Below, in pieces: positions 5,643 to 9,408 of a stretch of 9,408 bases of DNA. Source of the stretch: an uncultured Mesocricetibacter sp. (GTDB lineage: Bacteria; Pseudomonadota; Gammaproteobacteria; Enterobacterales; Pasteurellaceae); assembly GCA_905373425.1 (NCBI GenBank), contig CAJPST010000088.1, forward strand, positions 1 through 9,408, read 5' to 3'. Every line of letters begins with the position of its first letter. Within the stretch, counting starts at the first letter, position 1. A program made the position numbers and the translations under genes. The notes beneath the pieces were generated by a model that was given only the letters and a program-made list of their open reading frames with translations, had not been told where the DNA came from and made no database searches.

Positions 5643-5924
5643 TTATCTATTTTCCCGTTCCCATTTTTTCGCAATATAACTACAAGTTGGGATTAATTTG
5701 AAACGGTTGTCACGGATAAATGCTACTAGTGCTTGATATAATTTATCTGCGATACCTTGTCCGCGTAGCGTTTCTGAAACATAGGTATGATTGGCGTTAA
5801 CAGTGTGATTATCCACAAAAAAGTAAGTCAGTTCGGCTGTTTTGTTGCCATTTTCATCTAACAGAAAAAACTCACCGCCTGTTTCGGAGTGTTTATGTTG
5901 AATATTTATTGCTGTTTTATTCAT
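5643..5924 (-). CDS. Small GNAT-fold N-acetyltransferase (YjdJ/NATD1-like)
   Basis: A 93-residue single-domain protein resembling the short Acetyltransf_CG group of GNAT proteins. The acetyl-CoA pyrophosphate loop is RGQGIA at 54-59, after the strand and turn HTYVSETL (46-53). A conserved cysteine follows at 81 within IPTCSYIAKKW. These short GNATs lack the N-terminal strand and helices of full-length enzymes; substrates are mostly unknown. The open frame extends upstream to 6011, but that part only overlaps yacG in another frame. ATG 5924 is preferred because it shares a base with the yacG stop (TAATG), the same junction as pilB-pilC and rsmA-apaH here; an in-frame ATG at 5939 is the alternative. 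It is the last gene of the pilBCD-coaE-yacG run, ending 4 bases from the USS-pair terminator. The family is confident, the role is not. Confidence 0.85.
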   Translation of the reverse strand: MNKTAINIQHKHSETGGEFFLLDENGNKTAELTYFFVDNHTVNANHTYVSETLRGQGIADKLYQALVAFIRDNRFKLIPTCSYIAKKWERENR

Positions 5925-6130
5925 TAGTGTTTTGTCCATTCTTCGCTTAATTCGGGATTCATAGCAAAATCGGCCGTTTCGCAGGGAATTGCTTTTTCTT
6001 CCGAGGCCCATTCTCCTAGATCAATCATTTGGCAACGTTTGCTGCAAAACGGGCGGTATGGGCTTTTTTCCGACCATTCCACTGATTTTTTACAATGCGG
6101 GCATTCTACGCTAAATATTTCATCGTTCAT
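5924..6130 (-). CDS. yacG: YacG zinc-binding protein (DNA gyrase inhibitor family)
   Basis: A 68-residue protein with one structural zinc site of four cysteines: CPHC at 10-13 and CSKRC at 29-33 (C29, C33). These are followed by the family signature RCQMIDLGEWASEEKAIP (32-49) and an acidic C-terminal tail. E. coli YacG is 65 residues and is reported to bind GyrB and block DNA binding by gyrase. ATG 6130 gives the usual length; the open frame reaches ATG 6148 but that extension lies wholly in coaE. The gene overlaps the 3' end of coaE by 11 bases and shares one base with the following acetyltransferase, so its translation is probably coupled on both sides. A coaE-yacG neighbourhood is conserved in many gammaproteobacteria. 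Confidence 0.94.
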   Translation of the reverse strand: MNDEIFSVECPHCKKSVEWSEKSPYRPFCSKRCQMIDLGEWASEEKAIPCETADFAMNPELSEEWTKH

Positions 6131-6746
6131 TATTTTTCTCTTGTGCAAGTTGTAGATATTTTCGATGCAATTCTAGCACCTTTTGTCGTAAATTGTCTGC
6201 ATTTTCCGTATTATCTCGGTCGTTGTCTATAACATCATCGGCAATTTGTAAACGCGTTGTACGATCTACCTGGGAATTGATAATTTGTTGAATTAACTCG
6301 ATTTTATTATTGTCGCGTTGCGAGGCGCGTAAAAGCTGGGTTTCAGGTTTTACGTCCACAACCAGAACACGATGACAAAGTGTGGTGAGTTTATTTTCAA
6401 TTAACAAAGGCACAACAAATAACGTATAAGGCTCGGTTTGACTATTTAGTCGATGTTGCATTTCAGTACGAATCGCCGGATGCAACAAGTTGTTCAACCA
6501 GTTTTTTTCCGCCTCATTGTGAAAAATCAGTTCGCGCAATTTTGCTCGATTCAATTCGCCTGTTTCCAGTAGAATTTGTTCACCGAAATGCGCACTAATT
6601 TGTCCCAATAAAGGTGATCCTTTTTCTACAATTTGCCGAGCAACGACATCCGCATCCACAATCGGTACGCCAAGCTCGGCGAATAGGCCTGCAATGGTAC
6701 TTTTTCCACTGCCTATTCCACCTGTTAATCCAACAATATAGGTCAT
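6120..6746 (-). CDS. coaE: Dephospho-CoA kinase
   Basis: A 208-residue cytoplasmic P-loop kinase catalysing the last step of coenzyme A synthesis: phosphorylation of the 3'-hydroxyl of dephospho-CoA by ATP. The Walker A loop GGIGSGKST is at 9-17, DAD at 31-33 binds substrate, and LLHPAIR and VVPLLIENK mark the CoA-binding region. ADDVIDND near the C-terminus is the family's adenine-contacting end. Length matches homologues (about 200-206). The start is 9 bases after the pilD stop, with only a weak Shine-Dalgarno sequence, so reinitiation after pilD is likely. The 3' end overlaps yacG by 11 bases. The pilD-coaE-yacG order also occurs in Pseudomonas, so this is an old linkage rather than a functional tie to pili. 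Confidence 0.96.
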   Translation of the reverse strand: MTYIVGLTGGIGSGKSTIAGLFAELGVPIVDADVVARQIVEKGSPLLGQISAHFGEQILLETGELNRAKLRELIFHNEAEKNWLNNLLHPAIRTEMQHRLNSQTEPYTLFVVPLLIENKLTTLCHRVLVVDVKPETQLLRASQRDNNKIELIQQIINSQVDRTTRLQIADDVIDNDRDNTENADNLRQKVLELHRKYLQLAQEKNNER

Positions 6747-6755
6747 TTTAGTTGC

Positions 6756-7478
6756 TTAATAAGAAGTCATTATTGTGTTTATGCTAGCACTGTTTGTTAG
6801 GAATGTAAAAGTGCCACCAAGGTTTAAAAATGGGGCGAAGGGAATAAAATTGATAGGCTTTTTCTGCCATTTTAACCACATAGCGTAAATGATCGCACTT
6901 ATGCAGGCGATAAAAATCATAAGCGGTAGATTTTGCCATGGAATAAACGCGGCGAGAGCGCTGATAAGCCAATAATCCCCCCGCCCGAAAGCTTCTTGCT
7001 TGTAATACCATTTGGCAAGATGATAAACGACAAAAAAACAGATAAAGCCAAGTGCTGCACTATGTAAACTTTGCTCAAGTGAAAGAGGGATGATTTGAAA
7101 GTATGCGGAACCGATGCCAAGCGCAAGCAATAGTTGGCAGTTCGCCGGCGAGATCAGTTTATAATGCCAATCTATTTTGCCGATAACAAATAGAATTGAA
7201 CCGTAACAAGCGACGATAATTGCGGTAAGGCTATTGGAAAAAGTAACGGCACACCACAAAAAGAATAACCCGAAAGCAAAAAAATAATAAAAAAAATGAC
7301 CGCACTTTATTGGTTGGATTGTAGCTTGCGCGGAGGCAAAGTGCGGTGGATTTATTGGATAAATTTCACAGTAGGCAAGATAAATTTGACGGATCAGATG
7401 ATCGGCAAAATGCGTGCAATAATGCCTGATTCCTATGCCGACCATGCCGCCGAATAAAGCGAAGGCAAGTAAAATCAT
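6756..7478 (-). CDS. pilD: PilD-type prepilin peptidase (A24 family), divergent N-terminus
   Basis: A 240-residue polytopic inner-membrane aspartic protease that would cleave the leader of the pilin PilA and related pseudopilins. The two catalytic aspartates of the A24 family are visible: D103 in GKIDWHYKLIS, and D168 in the GRGDYWL motif (165-171). IPFAPFLNLGG (212-222) is the conserved last-helix motif. About six or seven hydrophobic segments can be traced. The N-terminal region (1-60) lacks both the usual GSFLNVVIYRLP-type motif and the two CXXC pairs of bifunctional PilD; it has a short helix and then a stretch containing KCGHFF. H. influenzae PilD is, as I recall, similarly reduced. N-methylation of pilin by this protein is therefore uncertain. 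The ATG overlaps the pilC stop (ATGA). An inverted USS pair lies within codons 44-60. Confidence 0.88.
   Translation of the reverse strand: MILLAFALFGGMVGIGIRHYCTHFADHLIRQIYLAYCEIYPINPPHFASAQATIQPIKCGHFFYYFFAFGLFFLWCAVTFSNSLTAIIVACYGSILFVIGKIDWHYKLISPANCQLLLALGIGSAYFQIIPLSLEQSLHSAALGFICFFVVYHLAKWYYKQEAFGRGDYWLISALAAFIPWQNLPLMIFIACISAIIYAMWLKWQKKPINFIPFAPFLNLGGTFTFLTNSASINTIMTSY
7299..7307 (-). repeat. USS inside pilD (coding strand)
   Basis: Exact AAGTGCGGT followed by CATTTTTTTTATTATTTT on the coding strand, a full-length USS with its AT tail. It encodes Lys-Cys-Gly of KCGHFF, residues 58-60. Confidence 0.93.
7339..7347 (+). repeat. USS inside pilD (opposite strand)
   Basis: Exact AAGTGCGGT on the plus strand followed by GGATTTATT. 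Read from the minus strand it encodes Pro-Pro-His-Phe, residues 44-47 of PilD. Confidence 0.93.
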
Positions 7479-8695
7479 TGAATCAATGCTCCCATATTGA
7501 AAATCGGTAGATACATTCCTAGCATAATTAAACCGATAATAGTGCCAATGGTGAGCATTAGGACCGGTTCGAGCGTTTGTGATAGTAAATCGATTTTATG
7601 CTCAAGTTGTTGCTGATAATTATCGGCAATATGTTGCAACATTGTGCCTAATCGCCCTGACTGTTCACCCACTTGTAACATTTGTTGTGCTTGCATTGGA
7701 AATAGTGTCGAACCGACAGAGGCAGAAAAACTATAACCTTGGGTAATCCAGTGTAATATTGCTTGAACTTCGGCGATTAATAGGAAATCTCCCTGTAGTT
7801 TCTGCGCAGATTGCCAACTTTTCGTTTGTGGTAAAAAGGAACTCAATGCCTGATTCAGCGGTATGCCTGATTGCAACATTAATTGTAAGCTGCGGCAAAA
7901 GCCAACTAAACGTGATAATTGTGCGATATTGCCGAAAATAGGTGTGGCGGAAATTAATTTGGCCTTAAATTGATTTAACCAAATGGAACGTTGCAATTGA
8001 TGACGGAACAAAAAAACACTAAGAGTAATGACAAAAATAAATTGCCAAAAATAATTTCGTAGTCCGTTGGAAAGATTTAATAACACGGCGGTAAACGTCG
8101 GCAATTGCGCTTGGTTGTCGTCATACATTTCGGCAAATTGCGGCACAATAAACAATAATAAACAGACTGTTAAAATTAATGAAATGCTTAAAACCAGAGC
8201 CGGGTACAGCATAATTTTTTGCAATTTTCGTTGTAACGCAAGTGTTTGTTGACGATGCCGGGAAATCTGCGTGCAAACATTTGCCAGTTTGCCTGTCATT
8301 TCGCCGACTTTAATTAATTGTAATTCCTGTAAAGAAAGAAATTTTCCCTGATTTTCAAGAGATTGGGAGAATGAAAGTCCGCTTTCAATATCGGTGAGAA
8401 GCTTTCGCAACCATTGGGTCAGCGGAATATTGCTGCTGTTTTGCAACAGAATATGCAGACTGTTTTTAAGCGGCACGGCAGATTGTAATAGTGTGGCTAA
8501 TTGCATTAATACATCGCATATTTCGGCATTTTTCGGGCGATAACTAAATTGCCAGTTTTGCTGTAATTTCAGATTTTGTAAACCGCGGGCGAAAAGTTCC
8601 TGTCGAGCTTGGATTTCAGTTTCCGCTATAATTACACCTTGTTGTTTCTGTTGTAAGCGATTATGGCCTTTCCAACGATACATTTTCAGTTTCAT
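7475..8695 (-). CDS. pilC: PilC type IV pilus inner-membrane platform protein (GspF/PilC family)
   Basis: A 406-residue polytopic protein forming the inner-membrane platform on which PilB drives pilus assembly. It shows the tandem T2SSF organisation: two cytoplasmic helical domains, about 57-160 and 262-370, each ending in the family GE-x-(T/S)-G motif (GEMTG at 131-135, GEQSG at 343-347). Membrane helices are at about 163-185, 214-230 and 376-397. The N-terminal 50 residues are a short adaptor segment. The start at 8695 shares a base with the pilB stop (TAATG); a second ATG four codons in is a less likely start. The stop overlaps pilD by four bases (ATGA). In naturally competent Pasteurellaceae the pilABCD operon is competence-induced and needed for DNA uptake; its promoter would lie upstream of pilA, outside this window. 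No USS occurs in this gene. Confidence 0.94.
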   Translation of the reverse strand: MKLKMYRWKGHNRLQQKQQGVIIAETEIQARQELFARGLQNLKLQQNWQFSYRPKNAEICDVLMQLATLLQSAVPLKNSLHILLQNSSNIPLTQWLRKLLTDIESGLSFSQSLENQGKFLSLQELQLIKVGEMTGKLANVCTQISRHRQQTLALQRKLQKIMLYPALVLSISLILTVCLLLFIVPQFAEMYDDNQAQLPTFTAVLLNLSNGLRNYFWQFIFVITLSVFLFRHQLQRSIWLNQFKAKLISATPIFGNIAQLSRLVGFCRSLQLMLQSGIPLNQALSSFLPQTKSWQSAQKLQGDFLLIAEVQAILHWITQGYSFSASVGSTLFPMQAQQMLQVGEQSGRLGTMLQHIADNYQQQLEHKIDLLSQTLEPVLMLTIGTIIGLIMLGMYLPIFNMGALIQ

Positions 8696-9408
8696 TACGT
8701 TGCTCCCGTATCTTCTCCTAATACGCGTTTTATTTCGGCTAAATCAGTAACATTATTTTGAATTTTTTCTTCAGCTGCAGCATTTAAACTGACAAAATCT
8801 GTTTTATAGCACCATTGGTTTTGTTCAAAACGCGGTTGTAAGAATTGATAGATTCCAATGCGCCCTTTATAGCCTTGGTGGCAGTCGCAATTATGATTTT
8901 CAACAAAACGCTCAGAAAATTGACCGCACTTTTGGCATCGTTTTCGTACTAAACGTTGTGCGATCACTAACAACAGACTGTTGTCGATTTCATGTTGTTG
9001 AATACCCAGTTGTAACAAACGGGAGATAGCAGAGGGCGCATCATTCGTATGTAAAGTTGAAAGCACTAAATGCCCGGTTTGTGCAGCACGTAACGCCATT
9101 GCAGCGCTTTCTTCGTCGCGAATTTCTCCCAACATAATAATATCAGGATCTTGACGCAGAAATGTGCGTAGCAGGCGGCTGAAGTCTAAACCGATTTGTA
9201 GATTGACCTGAGTTTGAATAACGCCGGCTAATTCAATTTCGATCGGATCTTCCGCCGTCATGATATGCTTTTCAGGGCGGTTTAACCATTGTAAGGCTGT
9301 GTAAAGAGAGATACTTTTCCCGCTACCGGTTGGACCGGTTACTAGAATTAATCCCTGTGGTTGACTCAATACTTGCTGAAAAATCTGCTGCTGCCTTTCA
9401 TTCATCCC
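8695..9408 (-). CDS. pilB: PilB type IV pilus assembly ATPase, C-terminal part (5' end outside window)
   Basis: The last 237 codons of a GspE/PilB secretion ATPase that powers pilus extension. Counting from the methionine encoded at 9405: Walker A GPTGSGKS at 24-31, Asp box TAEDPIEIE at 50-58, Walker B DPDIIMLGEIRDEES at 86-100, and His box GHLVLSTLHTND at 111-122. The frame is open through the window edge, and that methionine sits where family members have an internal residue just before the ATPase core, so it is not the true start. The zinc knuckle is compact: C157-x2-C160, then only 12 residues, then C173-D-C175, followed by HQGYKGRIGIYQF. The textbook pattern is CXXC, a longer spacer, CXXC. 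This may be the Pasteurellaceae form. The stop overlaps the pilC ATG. Confidence 0.95.
   Translation of the reverse strand, partial: GMNERQQQIFQQVLSQPQGLILVTGPTGSGKSISLYTALQWLNRPEKHIMTAEDPIEIELAGVIQTQVNLQIGLDFSRLLRTFLRQDPDIIMLGEIRDEESAAMALRAAQTGHLVLSTLHTNDAPSAISRLLQLGIQQHEIDNSLLLVIAQRLVRKRCQKCGQFSERFVENHNCDCHQGYKGRIGIYQFLQPRFEQNQWCYKTDFVSLNAAAEEKIQNNVTDLAEIKRVLGEDTGAT
8923..8931 (-). repeat. USS inside pilB, perfect extended match
   Basis: AAGTGCGGTCAATTTT on the coding strand matches the extended Hin-type USS over 16 bases. It encodes Lys-Cys-Gly-Gln-Phe of the PilB zinc knuckle, so Cys160 is specified by the uptake signal core. Confidence 0.95.

Larger units (their letters stand above)
7299..7347. 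repeat. Inverted USS pair within the pilD coding region
   Basis: ACCGCACTTT at 7299-7308 and AAAGTGCGGT at 7338-7347 are perfect 10-base inverted arms separated by 29 bases. In pilD mRNA they could fold into a hairpin about 130-180 bases into the gene. No T run follows on the coding strand next to the stem in a form typical of a terminator. Confidence 0.8.

Noticed and set aside
5925..6011. N-terminal extension of the small acetyltransferase
   Set aside because: The extra 29 codons overlap yacG in another frame and read as non-family sequence rich in Arg and Asn; the ATG at 5924 coupled to the yacG stop is a better start.
9403..9405. ATG at 9405 as the start of a short PilB
   Set aside because: The frame is open past it to the window edge, and full PilB proteins have a long N-terminal part ahead of this point.

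Overview
The window looks like an ordinary chromosomal stretch from a Pasteurellaceae bacterium of the Haemophilus influenzae / Aggregatibacter / Pasteurella multocida type. The strongest evidence is eleven exact copies, on both strands, of the 9-base DNA uptake signal sequence AAGTGCGGT (USS, 'Hin' type). Chance would predict far less than one in 9.4 kb. The gene content agrees: a short single-parvulin SurA, an orphan PyrR, an HI_0552-type protein and a pilB-pilC-pilD set with a divergent PilD. The species cannot be settled from this sequence alone.

Layout, left to right. Positions 1-763 (minus strand) hold the 5' 254 codons of an uncharacterised gene that runs off the window. It lies 92 bases downstream of rdgB (856-1449, minus), the house-cleaning nucleotide pyrophosphatase. 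A divergent promoter region (1450-1578) separates rdgB from the plus-strand block pyrR (1579-2115), surA (2194-3138), a strong intrinsic terminator (3153-3178), rsmA/ksgA (3224-4087), apaH (4087-4902) and an HI_0552-like gene (4923-5540). The order surA-rsmA-apaH is the enterobacterial surA-pdxA-ksgA-apaG-apaH cluster without pdxA and apaG.

Two opposed USS copies (5572-5639) lie between the convergent plus and minus blocks and could form a bidirectional terminator. Beyond them the minus strand holds one very compact operon, transcribed right to left: pilB (partial, enters at 9408), pilC, pilD, coaE, yacG and a small GNAT acetyltransferase. The junctions are TAATG, ATGA, a 9-base gap, an 11-base overlap and TAATG. 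This is the conserved gammaproteobacterial pilBCD-coaE-yacG arrangement. The first three genes make the type IV pilus machinery used for DNA uptake. CoaE makes coenzyme A, and YacG is a small zinc protein known to inhibit gyrase.

I find no phage, CRISPR, transposon, tRNA or rRNA in the window, and no convincing new defence or mobile system. The main points for a second look are the unrecognised left-edge gene (rich in AGA arginine codons), the use of uptake signals as coding sequence inside the uptake genes pilB and pilD, the paired-USS structures, the 20-base-period direct repeat between the divergent rdgB/pyrR promoters, and the missing classical N-terminal motif of PilD.
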